Assembly: GCF_946886105.1 (NCBI RefSeq)
Contig: NZ_CAMPHV010000056.1
Span: 1 to 29,749, forward strand
DNA: 29,749 nucleotides
Reading direction: 5' to 3'
Source: an uncultured Pseudomonas sp.
Lineage (GTDB): Bacteria; Pseudomonadota; Gammaproteobacteria; Pseudomonadales; Pseudomonadaceae
Part shown: in pieces, positions 1-6,714 of the stretch
Numbering within the stretch: the first letter of the stretch is position 1
Layout of the letters: each line of letters opens with the position of its first letter
Position numbers and translations under genes: made by a program
The notes under the pieces: model-generated
The model's database searches: none
What the model was told of the DNA's origin: nothing
What the model saw: the letters and a program-made list of their open reading frames with translations, nothing else

Positions 1-1
1 G

Positions 2-136
2 CCCACCGCCCCCACCGCCTATGTACTGACCCGCCAATTGGGCGGCGACAGCCAATTGATGGTCGGCATCATCACCCTGCAAACCCTGTTGGCGACCGGC
101 AGTCTATCGCTGGTGTTGATGCTGCTGACGCTCTGA
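2..136 (+). CDS. AEC (auxin efflux carrier) family transporter, 3' end only
   Basis: The frame is open from the window edge and ends in TGA at 134-136, giving 44 residues. The visible stretch begins with a PTA-PTA-Y-VL-RQLGG-type segment followed by a hydrophobic helix rich in Leu, Thr and Ile. This is the typical C-terminus of AEC family permeases, where the conserved PTAxxAYVLARQxGGD motif precedes the last transmembrane helix. AEC members are inner-membrane carriers for organic acids or other anions; the substrate cannot be read from this fragment. The 5' part lies outside the window. No clear intrinsic terminator follows, although a short 7-bp hairpin (195-211) lies downstream. The family assignment is fairly secure despite the short length. 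Confidence 0.72.
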   Translation, partial: PTAPTAYVLTRQLGGDSQLMVGIITLQTLLATGSLSLVLMLLTL

Positions 137-418
137 GCACCGCACCCGGCAGCAGCTCCCAACGACCGTCGATCTGTCGGCTCCCATGAAAGCTGGCTGA
201 AAGCTTCAGCCCTTAGCATCCGCCCACTGCCGGCATCAGACCGGCCTGTTCGGGCGCTGCGTTTGCGCACTGCCCGGCCAATCCCGACAACAACAAAATG
301 GTGATTGCCATGCTTTATGCCTCCTGCCAGACCGGCCGCCCCACGCCCTCTCTCCGGCCGCTGAACGCCGCGCGCTGACACCCCCGCGCCGCGCCCCACT
401 TATTCCGGAGATACCTTG
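137..418 (+). promoter_or_regulatory. Leader region of the citrate-type transporter, with a CA-rich motif
   Basis: This 282-nt gap has no convincing gene. It holds a direct repeat TGAAAGCT (187-194 and 198-205), which overlaps a perfect 7-bp inverted repeat GGCTGAA/TTCAGCC (195-211). It also holds AACAACAA at 289-296, matching the AANAANAA consensus bound by Hfq/Crc in Pseudomonas catabolite repression. The motif sits just before an ATG (298-300) that opens a 26-codon frame with no Shine-Dalgarno sequence. I see no sigma-54 -24/-12 pair and no convincing sigma-70 promoter. A role in carbon-source control of the downstream carrier is plausible but unproven, because the motif is over 120 nt from the transporter start. 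Confidence 0.35.
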
Positions 419-1726
419 ATGCTGACGCTCCTTGGCTTCGCCATGGTTATGACCTTTATGTACCTGATCATGAGCAAACGCCTGTCGGCGCTGATCGCCC
501 TGATCATCGTGCCGATCGTTTTCGCCCTGATCGGCGGCTTCGCTGCCGGCATCGGCCCGATGATGCTGGAAGGCATCGGCAAGCTCGCCCCGACCGGGGT
601 GATGCTGATGTTCGCCATTCTCTATTTCGCCCTGATGATCGACTCCGGCCTGTTCGACCCGGCCGTGCGCGCCATCCTGCGCATGGTCAAGGGCGACCCG
701 CTGAAGGTATCGATGGGCACCGCGGCGCTGGCGCTGATCGTTTCCCTCGATGGCGACGGCGCCACCACTTACATGATCTGCGTGGCCGCCATGCTGCCGT
801 TGTACAGCCGCTTGGGCATGAGCCCGCTGATCATGGCCGGGCTGATCATCCTCGCCGGCGGCATCATGAACATGACGCCCTGGGGCGGCCCTACGGCGCG
901 CGCCGCCAGCGCCCTGCAGGTCGACCCGTCGGACATCTTCGTACCCATGATTCCGGCGATGGTCGCCGGCGCCATCGCCCTATTCGGCCTCGCCTATGCC
1001 TATGGCAAGCGCGAGCGCTCCAGGCTCGGCGTGTTGCAGCTGCCGGACGGGCAGAACGATCACGAGGAAATCAGCGTCTCGCAATTTCCCGAGGCGCGCC
1101 GGCCCAAGCTGCTGTGGATCAACGGCGCGTTAACCGCCGTGCTGATGGCCACGCTGATCGCCGGCCTGCTGCCGATGCCGGTGCTGTTCATGATCGCCTT
1201 CAGCGTCGCCATGGTCGTCAACTACCCCTGCCTACAGCAGCAGAAGGAACGGCTCGCGGCGCACGCCGGCAACGTCCTGGCAGTGGTCGGGCTGATCTTC
1301 GCCGCGGGCATTTTCACCGGCATCCTATCGGGCACCGGCATGGTCGAAGCCATGTCGCAAAGCCTGCTGGCGATCATCCCACCCGAACTCGGTCCCTACA
1401 TGGCGGTCATCACCGCCGTGGTGAGCATGCCGTTTACCTTCTTCATGTCCAACGACGCTTTTTATTACGGCGTGCTGCCGGTGCTGGCCGAAGCCGCCCA
1501 GCATTACGGCATCAGCCCGGTGGAAATGGCGCGCGCCTCCATCGTCGGCCAACCGGTACATCTGCTGAGCCCGCTGGTGCCCTCCACCTACCTGCTGGTC
1601 GGCCTGGCCAAGATCGAGTTTGGCGACCACCAACGATTCACCTTGAAGTGGGCGATATTGATCTGCCTATGTATTCTGCTCGCCGCCTTGTTGCTGGGTG
1701 TATTCCCGCTATTCGGCACGCCGTAA
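419..1726 (+). CDS. CitMHS family citrate (metal-citrate/proton) symporter
   Basis: The product has 435 residues and is almost entirely hydrophobic, with about 11-12 predicted membrane helices. It matches the CitMHS family (Bacillus CitM/CitH type), which imports citrate complexed with divalent metal ions in symport with protons. Characteristic stretches include VSLDGDGATTYMI in the first half, an NMTPWGGPTARA segment near residue 160, and FFMSNDAFYYGVLPV in the second half, which lie at the conserved re-entrant positions of this ion-transporter superfamily. Its length agrees with the family (about 430). I chose ATG 419 because GGAG at 407-410 lies 8 nt upstream; the TTG at 416 is closer to the SD and less likely. 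The preceding CA motif could place it under catabolite repression. The metal preference cannot be read from the sequence. Confidence 0.9.
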   Translation: MLTLLGFAMVMTFMYLIMSKRLSALIALIIVPIVFALIGGFAAGIGPMMLEGIGKLAPTGVMLMFAILYFALMIDSGLFDPAVRAILRMVKGDPLKVSMGTAALALIVSLDGDGATTYMICVAAMLPLYSRLGMSPLIMAGLIILAGGIMNMTPWGGPTARAASALQVDPSDIFVPMIPAMVAGAIALFGLAYAYGKRERSRLGVLQLPDGQNDHEEISVSQFPEARRPKLLWINGALTAVLMATLIAGLLPMPVLFMIAFSVAMVVNYPCLQQQKERLAAHAGNVLAVVGLIFAAGIFTGILSGTGMVEAMSQSLLAIIPPELGPYMAVITAVVSMPFTFFMSNDAFYYGVLPVLAEAAQHYGISPVEMARASIVGQPVHLLSPLVPSTYLLVGLAKIEFGDHQRFTLKWAILICLCILLAALLLGVFPLFGTP

Positions 1727-1748
1727 TCGCCGTACTCGAACGCTTATC

Positions 1749-1776
1749 GATGCAGCCGGCAGCGCCCGGCTGCATC
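1749..1776 (+). terminator. Hairpin between the citrate carrier and the TerC gene
   Basis: GATGCAGCCGG (1749-1759) and CCGGCTGCATC (1766-1776) form a perfect 11-bp stem with a 6-nt loop, 22 nt after the stop codon. The tail ACGTTACC is only weakly U-rich, so this may be a weak terminator or a 3'-end stabilising hairpin. Confidence 0.55.
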
Positions 1777-1814
1777 ACGTTACCTCCCGACACTGAACAC
1801 GAGGAAACCGCATC

Positions 1815-2573
1815 ATGGAGTGGCTGACCAGCCCGGAAATCTGGGTCGCCTTCTTGACCCTCACCGCCCTGGAAATCGTCCTGGGCATCGACAACATCAT
1901 CATGATCGCCATCCTGGTCGGGCGCATGCCGCCACACCTGCAGGCGCGTACCCGCCTGTTCGGTCTGGCCCTGGCCATGGTCACGCGCATCCTCCTGCTG
2001 CTGTCGATCGCCTGGATCATGCGCCTGACCAACGACCTGTTCCAACTGTTCGACCAGGGTATCTCCGGGCGCGACCTGATCCTGTTCTTCGGCGGCCTGT
2101 TCCTGCTGTGGAAGAGCAGCAGCGAGATCTACCACGGCCTGGAAGGCGAGGACGAAGCGGCGGGTGCGCCGAAAAGCATGATGGGCGGTGTCATCGGCAC
2201 CATCATTCAGATCGCCATCATCGATATCGTCTTCTCCCTCGACTCGGTGATCACCGCCGTCGGCATGGTCTCCAACGTGCCGGTGATGATCGCCGCGATC
2301 ATCGTCGCCGTACTGGTGATGATGCTCGCCGCCGGCACCATCAGCACCTTTATCGACAAGCATCCGTCGCTGAAGATGCTGGCGCTGTCGTTCCTCACCG
2401 TGGTCGGTACCGTGCTGGTCGCCGAAGCCTTCGAAGTGCATGTGCCCAAGGGTTACGTCTACTTCGCCATGGCCTTCTCGCTGGCCGTCGAAGCGATCAA
2501 TATCCGCATGCGCGGCGCACGCCAGCGCAAGGCAGACCCGGTCAAGTTGCGCATGGATATTCCCGGCGAGTAA
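1815..2573 (+). CDS. TerC family integral membrane protein, YgdQ-like
   Basis: The product has 252 residues and about seven membrane helices. It carries both TerC signature motifs: E20-I-V-L-G-I-D-N27 in helix 1 and F140-S-L-D-S144 followed by VITAVG, the repeated acidic sites of this family. Overall it resembles E. coli YgdQ, including the RDLILFFGGLFLLWKSSSEI region and the VPKGYVYFAM stretch near the end. It is the short form without CBS domains. TerC family proteins are linked to tellurite resistance and, in several bacteria, to manganese efflux or metalation of exported proteins; which applies here is not visible. GAGGAA at 1801-1806 precedes ATG 1815. I see no yybP-ykoY manganese riboswitch in the 88-nt gap upstream. 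Confidence 0.9.
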   Translation: MEWLTSPEIWVAFLTLTALEIVLGIDNIIMIAILVGRMPPHLQARTRLFGLALAMVTRILLLLSIAWIMRLTNDLFQLFDQGISGRDLILFFGGLFLLWKSSSEIYHGLEGEDEAAGAPKSMMGGVIGTIIQIAIIDIVFSLDSVITAVGMVSNVPVMIAAIIVAVLVMMLAAGTISTFIDKHPSLKMLALSFLTVVGTVLVAEAFEVHVPKGYVYFAMAFSLAVEAINIRMRGARQRKADPVKLRMDIPGE

Positions 2574-2590
2574 GCCTCAAGCGCACAAAC

Positions 2591-2618
2591 CAGAACGGGG
2601 CCACAAGGCCCCGTTCTG
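2591..2618 (+). terminator. Strong intrinsic terminator after the TerC gene
   Basis: CAGAACGGGGCC (2591-2602) and GGCCCCGTTCTG (2607-2618) form a perfect 12-bp GC-rich stem with an ACAA loop, 17 nt after the TerC stop. It is followed by CTTTCC, a modest U-rich tail. Confidence 0.8.
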
Positions 2619-2689
2619 CTTTCCGGGCTGGGCAAGCGGCTCTTTCAAGCCGCCCGAGCGATACGTCGAACGCCGCGCCTGGCCGTTTA

Positions 2690-2820
2690 AAATATTGGAC
2701 TGGGTATTTTTCAAAAAAATAATAAAAAACAAATAATTAGCCATAAATATATGGAGATTGCCCGACCAGCAACGTGCGAAATACCGACAAATATCGGCTT
2801 ATTCGTTTGACATATTTTAC
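2690..2820. other. AT-rich intergenic island with A-tracts
   Basis: Within the 426-nt gap between the TerC and amidotransferase genes, one 60-nt line (2701-2760) has only 12 G or C bases and contains phased A and T tracts. A TTGACA hexamer lies at 2807-2812, but no good -10 box follows at 16-18 nt. No ORF is supported here. It is probably a promoter-proximal, intrinsically curved region; binding by an H-NS-like silencer such as MvaT/MvaU is possible but inferred. Confidence 0.5.
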
Positions 2821-2858
2821 GGCTTTGGCAGACTGAGCCAGCTTTCAGCTGCCAATGT

Positions 2859-2908
2859 ACCGCTGCGTGATACGGCCACTCGATGCCTCGAAGTGCCCAC
2901 GCAGCGGT
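2859..2908 (+). promoter_or_regulatory. Large leader hairpin upstream of the PuuD-like gene
   Basis: ACCGCTGCGTG (2859-2869) and CACGCAGCGGT (2898-2908) are a perfect 11-bp inverted repeat. The 28-nt interior also folds, since CACTCGA and TCGAAGTG pair with one bulge around a TGCC loop. A second hairpin, GGCAGG/CCTGCC (2971-2976 with 2982-2987), ends just before the AAGGTG ribosome-binding site (2990-2995) of the gene starting at 3000. The structure may be an RNA element or a protein-binding operator. I do not recognise a known riboswitch class. Confidence 0.45.
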
Positions 2909-2999
2909 CTATCGGCAGAGGCTAGCCGAACCAGGAGGTAGCGCCGCAACGGCCCTTCCTGCACAGCCATGGCAGGTGCAGCCTGCCCCAAGGTGATTT

Positions 3000-3776
3000 A
3001 TGTCCAACAACAAAACCCCGACCGCCAAACGTAAACCCGTGGTGCTGATGTCCATGGGCGCTCAAGAACGCAAAGGCCACGCCTATCAAGTCATGACCCA
3101 CAAATACATCGTTCCCCTGGTCGAGTTATCCGGCTGTGTGCCGCTGCTGGCGCCGACCTGCTGCGGCACCGAGGATCTCGAGCAATACCTGGATATGGTC
3201 GACGGGGTCTACCTGACCGGCGCCGGCAGCAATATCGACCCGGCGCTGTACGGCCAGCCCAACCTGACCCCGGATAAGGGCCAGGACAGAGACCGTGACC
3301 TGTTCGACCTGCCGCTGATCCGTGCCGCTATCCAACGCGGCCTACCGCTTTTCGGCATTTGCCGTGGCATGCAGGAAATCAACGTGGCCCTGGGCGGCGA
3401 CATCCATCAGAAGCTCTACGCCGAAGCCGACTTCGACGACCACCGCGAAGACGCCGACGCTCCGGTGGAAGTGCAGTACGGTGAAAGCCATAGCGTCGAT
3501 GTGTTGCCGGGCACCTGGCTGGCCGAGCTGTTGCAGAAGGAGAAAATCGTCGTCAACTCGCTGCACGGCCAGGGCATCGCCCGCCTTGGCGAGGGCCTGG
3601 AAGCCCTGGCGCTGGCCGAGGACGGGGTGATCGAAGCGATTCATGCGCCCGGCTTGGCGCAGTTCACCCTGGCGGTGCAATGGCATCCGGAATGGCAGGC
3701 GGCGCAAAATCCCGACTCGGTGAAGATCTTCCAGGCCTTCGGCGACGCCTGCCGTCAACGCGCGACGGAGCGCTAG
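3000..3776 (+). CDS. Gamma-glutamyl-gamma-aminobutyrate hydrolase family protein (peptidase C26, PuuD-like)
   Basis: The product is a 258-residue cytosolic class I glutamine amidotransferase-fold hydrolase. The nucleophile elbow FGICRG places the catalytic Cys at residue 121, and QWHPEW supplies His229 and Glu231, completing the triad. The family-typical TGAGSNIDPALYG segment lies at 73-85 and VNSLHGQGI at 185-193. Family members such as E. coli PuuD and Pseudomonas SpuA cleave gamma-glutamyl-GABA in putrescine catabolism. This protein is not closely SpuA-like by eye, and no polyamine genes are nearby, so its true substrate is open. Its start has AAGGTG at 2990-2995. The stop lies 4 nt from the end of the convergent gene, with no terminator between them. 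Confidence 0.85.
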   Translation: MSNNKTPTAKRKPVVLMSMGAQERKGHAYQVMTHKYIVPLVELSGCVPLLAPTCCGTEDLEQYLDMVDGVYLTGAGSNIDPALYGQPNLTPDKGQDRDRDLFDLPLIRAAIQRGLPLFGICRGMQEINVALGGDIHQKLYAEADFDDHREDADAPVEVQYGESHSVDVLPGTWLAELLQKEKIVVNSLHGQGIARLGEGLEALALAEDGVIEAIHAPGLAQFTLAVQWHPEWQAAQNPDSVKIFQAFGDACRQRATER

Positions 3777-3780
3777 CCGG

Positions 3781-4536
3781 TCAATCCGCCCTGGCGTGCT
3801 GCAACAGATACCCTTCGATTATCTGTTGATGTTTGCCATCGGCGCGTAGCGACGCCAACCCCGCGTTGAAGTCCGCGATAATTTCGTCGGCGCGTGGATG
3901 TCGACGCGGCACTATCAAGTGCAGGGCACTGCTGCCGAAGAGACCCACCGAGCGGCGAAAGCGGCTCGGCGGCTCTCCGCTGGCACGCAGAGCGGCCTCC
4001 CCCAGGCGCAGATCGGCGACGAAGAAATCATCGCGGTTGAGCAGCAACAGCCTCGCGCACTCGTCCAGACCGACCGGCGAATGACGGGTCAAGCGCCCTT
4101 CCTCGACCAGTTGGCGAATCGCCGCCGGCGGCTGCCAGCCCAACGGATAACACAACCGCTTGCCGATCAATACCGACGAATCCTCGGGCTCGAAGACTTC
4201 CCCGGCGCGGCTGAACAGGTGCTGTTTGGAAATGAACAGCGGCGCCGAGTAGAGGTATTCGCGCTCGCGCTCGGCGGTGTGCACATAGGGGAAGGTGGCG
4301 TCGTATTCGCCCCGCAAGGTCATCAGATAGCCGCGGTTCCACGGCCGCCACTCCACACTGCTGCCGATATCGCGCGCGGCCAACGCCGCCTGCACGACCT
4401 GCGTGAGCATGCCGCCGCCGGGCAATTGCTGGCCGGTAAAGGGCGCATAGTCGTCGCCGCTGACCAGACGCAAATTGTCCGCTTGGGCAACAATTGGCAA
4501 GCTCAACAGTAAGTGGATCAACAACCGCCGCAACAT
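3781..4536 (-). CDS. Periplasmic solute-binding protein, SBP_bac_3-like
   Basis: The 251-residue product begins with a Sec signal peptide: MLRR, a Leu-rich core, and a likely cleavage after A17-Q-A19. The mature start LRLVSGDDYAPFTGQQLPGGGM is the usual opening of family 3 extracellular solute-binding proteins. This is followed by RGEYDATFPYVHTAERE, the region that contacts amino-acid-like ligands, and PLFISKQHLF. The family includes periplasmic subunits of amino acid ABC importers and many stand-alone sensors. No permease or ATPase gene is adjacent, so the partner is unknown and a solitary role is possible. It is convergent with the PuuD-like gene. Its gene lies 135 nt downstream of the SBP/OmpA gene on the same strand. 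Confidence 0.82.
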   Translation of the reverse strand: MLRRLLIHLLLSLPIVAQADNLRLVSGDDYAPFTGQQLPGGGMLTQVVQAALAARDIGSSVEWRPWNRGYLMTLRGEYDATFPYVHTAEREREYLYSAPLFISKQHLFSRAGEVFEPEDSSVLIGKRLCYPLGWQPPAAIRQLVEEGRLTRHSPVGLDECARLLLLNRDDFFVADLRLGEAALRASGEPPSRFRRSVGLFGSSALHLIVPRRHPRADEIIADFNAGLASLRADGKHQQIIEGYLLQHARAD

Positions 4537-4627
4537 AAAGCCCGAACCTTAGCACCGCCCCGGAACCACCGACCGGATTCAGATGACCCGGTCAGTTTCA
4601 GCCAGTGTAGATGCTCGTATGACTCGC

Positions 4628-4658
4628 AGCCCGCGGACCTAGGCAAATGCCCGCGGCT
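4628..4658 (-). terminator. Possible hairpin terminator after the SBP/OmpA gene
   Basis: CCGCGG occurs at 4631-4636 and 4651-4656. With flanking AG/CT pairs and one bulged C, this makes an 8-bp stem just downstream of the stop at 4672. No U-tract follows on the minus strand, so the call is weak. A separate GACCGG/CCGGTC inverted repeat lies at 4571-4593. Confidence 0.3.
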
Positions 4659-4671
4659 ACAGGGGCGCAAC

Positions 4672-6354
4672 TTACTCGAGGGTGAACCACTGCACCTCGA
4701 CGCGGCGGTTCTGTTCGCTGTCCTCACCGAGCGGCTCTTCCCAGCCACGGCCGACCAGCTCGATACGTTCTTCCTTGATCCCGGGGTGCCGCGCCATCAG
4801 CGCTTCCTTGACCGCCTGAGTGCGCTGGCGCGACAGCTCCATGGCCTTCAGCGCCATGCTGCGCACCAGCGCCGGGCCGCCCTGGCGTTCGAATTCGCCG
4901 AGCATGGCGTTATCCACATGGCCGCGCAGCAGCACGATGGAGCCGGGGCTGACCTGGAGGAACTGCTTGATGGTGTCCAGGTAGTCCTGGTTGTCCTTGG
5001 CTTGCTTATCCAGCTCCGCCGAGTTCGGCTCGAAGAAGAAGCGGATGTCCTTGCTCAGCAGCGCGTCGCCTTCCAGGGCGACCTTGCCGCTGGTGCGGAT
5101 CGGCGCGATGGCGATGCTCTGGCCCTGGAATTGGCCGTCTTGCTGCAACGTCTTGAGGTGCGCGAGGTCGGCGAAGCGCGCCGGGTCGGCCGGGTTGCGG
5201 ATCAACGCACCGTAAGCCAACACCGAAGATTGGAAGATGCCCTGGAAGGAGCCGGCCGAATCGATACTGCCGTCGAAGAACGCCAGGTTCTCCGGCAGGT
5301 TGCTCAGGTGCACCTTACTCAGCTCGTCGAGGGTTTCTTCGGGCGTCCAGCCGAACGCCTTGGCGACCAATCCGGCATGGGTCTTGGGGTCGTCGCGCAG
5401 CAGGCGGTTGCCTTCCAGCAGGCCATGCACCAGGCCTTTGACGATTTCCGGATGAGCCGTGGCGAAGCCCTTGTTGACCACCAGGATGTCCGCCACCACC
5501 AGCAGGTTGCGGTTGGATACCAGCATCTTCGCTGCACCGGCGGACTCGGCGACCACCTCGTCGGTGCGCGGCGACCAGCCGACGCAGCCGTTCAGGCGCT
5601 GCCCGCTGGCCAATTCGGCGGCATAGGCGTCGCAGGCGACGAAGGCGTCCTCGTAGAACACCAGCCCCAGTTCGTTCGGCGCCGGGCGGCTTTCCAGATC
5701 GCGCAGCACCTTGACCGGCACCCCGGCCTCGGACGCCAGGTAACGGATAAAGAATTCGCTCTCGTTGAACTGGCTGGCGCCGAGCACTTTGCCCTTGAGC
5801 TGGTTGATGCTGGCGATGTCGGCGTCAACCACCACCTGATCGGCGCCGCGGGAGAAGGCGATCTGCGCCGGCACCGTGACCTCGAACTGGCGGCCGAGCA
5901 CCGCCAGCACGTCGGCGGTGGTCGCGACCGCGGCCATCTGGCCGTTGTTCAGCGCCGACCATTCCTCGCTTTCGCCTTTGTTCAGACGTACCTGAAAGCC
6001 GTACTGCTTGGCGAAGAACGACTCGGGATTGGGTTCCAACCCACCGTTGGCGACAATCAAGCCGCCGTAGCCGGCGTACTCGCTCATGTCGATGTCGACG
6101 ATGTTGTTCTTCATCTCGTAAGGCGCGGCCGACTGCAGGGTCGGCGTGCCGGTCACCGGCTCGACCGGCTCGGGCCCGTCGGCCACCCCGAGGCTGGCGG
6201 GCAAATCGCCGAGCACACTGCTGGCGCCTTCTTCGAGCATGTCCTTGCTGACCAGCCAGGCGCCCAGGCCGAGCAGGCCGAGCACCAGCAATATGGTCAG
6301 CAGCTTGCCGGCGGCATTGCCCCGTTGGCGCTGCTTGGATGCGGATGGATACAT
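4672..6354 (-). CDS. Membrane-anchored NMT1/phosphate-type solute-binding domain fused to an OmpA peptidoglycan-binding domain
   Basis: The product has 560 residues. A short basic N-terminus precedes one membrane helix (about 17-35), which should anchor the rest in the periplasm. Residues about 90-400 form a periplasmic type 2 solute-binding domain resembling NMT1/SsuA-like and phosphate-type binding proteins, with motifs GGLEPNPESFFAKQYGF and GQMAAVATTADVL. Residues about 434-560 are an OmpA-like domain with RGHVDN (477-482), a run of RxxAV, and the terminal NRRVE (549-553) that contacts diaminopimelate in this fold. The same fusion is annotated in other pseudomonads beside stress-type genes. 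I chose ATG 6354 because GGGAGAGG precedes it; an upstream in-frame ATG at 6471 lies in repeat DNA and is unlikely. It is last in the PspA-AAA cluster, after a 360-nt repeat-filled gap. Confidence 0.83.
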   Translation of the reverse strand: MYPSASKQRQRGNAAGKLLTILLVLGLLGLGAWLVSKDMLEEGASSVLGDLPASLGVADGPEPVEPVTGTPTLQSAAPYEMKNNIVDIDMSEYAGYGGLIVANGGLEPNPESFFAKQYGFQVRLNKGESEEWSALNNGQMAAVATTADVLAVLGRQFEVTVPAQIAFSRGADQVVVDADIASINQLKGKVLGASQFNESEFFIRYLASEAGVPVKVLRDLESRPAPNELGLVFYEDAFVACDAYAAELASGQRLNGCVGWSPRTDEVVAESAGAAKMLVSNRNLLVVADILVVNKGFATAHPEIVKGLVHGLLEGNRLLRDDPKTHAGLVAKAFGWTPEETLDELSKVHLSNLPENLAFFDGSIDSAGSFQGIFQSSVLAYGALIRNPADPARFADLAHLKTLQQDGQFQGQSIAIAPIRTSGKVALEGDALLSKDIRFFFEPNSAELDKQAKDNQDYLDTIKQFLQVSPGSIVLLRGHVDNAMLGEFERQGGPALVRSMALKAMELSRQRTQAVKEALMARHPGIKEERIELVGRGWEEPLGEDSEQNRRVEVQWFTLE

Positions 6355-6420
6355 GACGCCTCTCCCTGTCGGACGCGAGCCAGCGGCCCGCCAATCGAAA
6401 ATGTGTATTGCCTGAACCGC

Positions 6421-6444
6421 TTCCCGGATTGCATCCGGGCTTAC
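6421..6444. repeat. Single REP-like palindromic unit
   Basis: This is a half-unit CGGATTGCATCCGGGCTTAC of the same repeat family found at 6631-6697 and 15370-15439. It has a one-base variant near the end (TTAC instead of TAC). It lies between the coiled-coil and SBP/OmpA genes. Confidence 0.75.
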
Positions 6445-6446
6445 AG

Positions 6447-6515
6447 GTAGGGTGGGTGACGCTTTTTTCATCCACCATCGTTATGGGTGGATGGGTGAAG
6501 CGACATCCACCCTAC
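6447..6515. repeat. Nested palindromic repeat of the GTAGGGTGG...CCACCCTAC type
   Basis: The outer arms are GTAGGGTGGGTG (6447-6458) and CATCCACCCTAC (6504-6515). An inner hairpin is CATCCACC (6469-6476) with GGTGGATG (6486-6493). A further CCACCCTAC arm lies at about 6608-6616. The element resembles dispersed intergenic repeats common in Pseudomonas and sits between two genes on the minus strand. Confidence 0.7.
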
Positions 6516-6630
6516 GACCTACAAGACTTACGCAAAACCGTAGGGCTGACATGCCGAAGGCTTGTCCGCCGTCTGCGCCATCTGCTGCGGACAAAGCTTC
6601 GCTATGTCCACCCTACAAAAGCGCGCCCCG

Positions 6631-6697
6631 GTAGCCCGGATGCAATCCGGGAAGATTGCCGCCAACCCAACACCGCCGCGGATTGCATCCGGGCTAC
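6631..6697. repeat. REPIN-like inverted pair of REP units
   Basis: GTAGCCCGGATGCAATCCGG starts at 6631, and its inverted copy CGGATTGCATCCGGGCTAC ends at 6697. The pair can fold into a long cruciform or an RNA hairpin, and ends 18 nt before the stop of the upstream gene in the cluster (6715). The same pair recurs at 15370-15439. Confidence 0.8.
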
Positions 6698-6714
6698 GTT
6701 TATTTCTCCGGCCT

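Noticed and set aside
1114..1827. Plus-strand 237-codon frame overlapping the citrate carrier
   Set aside because: It is Arg/His/Gly-rich out-of-frame reading of the transporter and the following hairpin; no SD or domain.
4513..6450. Plus-strand open frame of 645 codons
   Set aside because: It is antisense to the SBP/OmpA gene, with low-complexity His/Gln/Arg-rich composition typical of high-GC shadow frames and no domain or SD. The minus-strand reading has clear domains.
6355..6471. Upstream start of the SBP/OmpA protein at 6471
   Set aside because: The added residues are translated from REP-type repeat DNA and precede the membrane anchor. ATG 6354 has a good ribosome-binding site.
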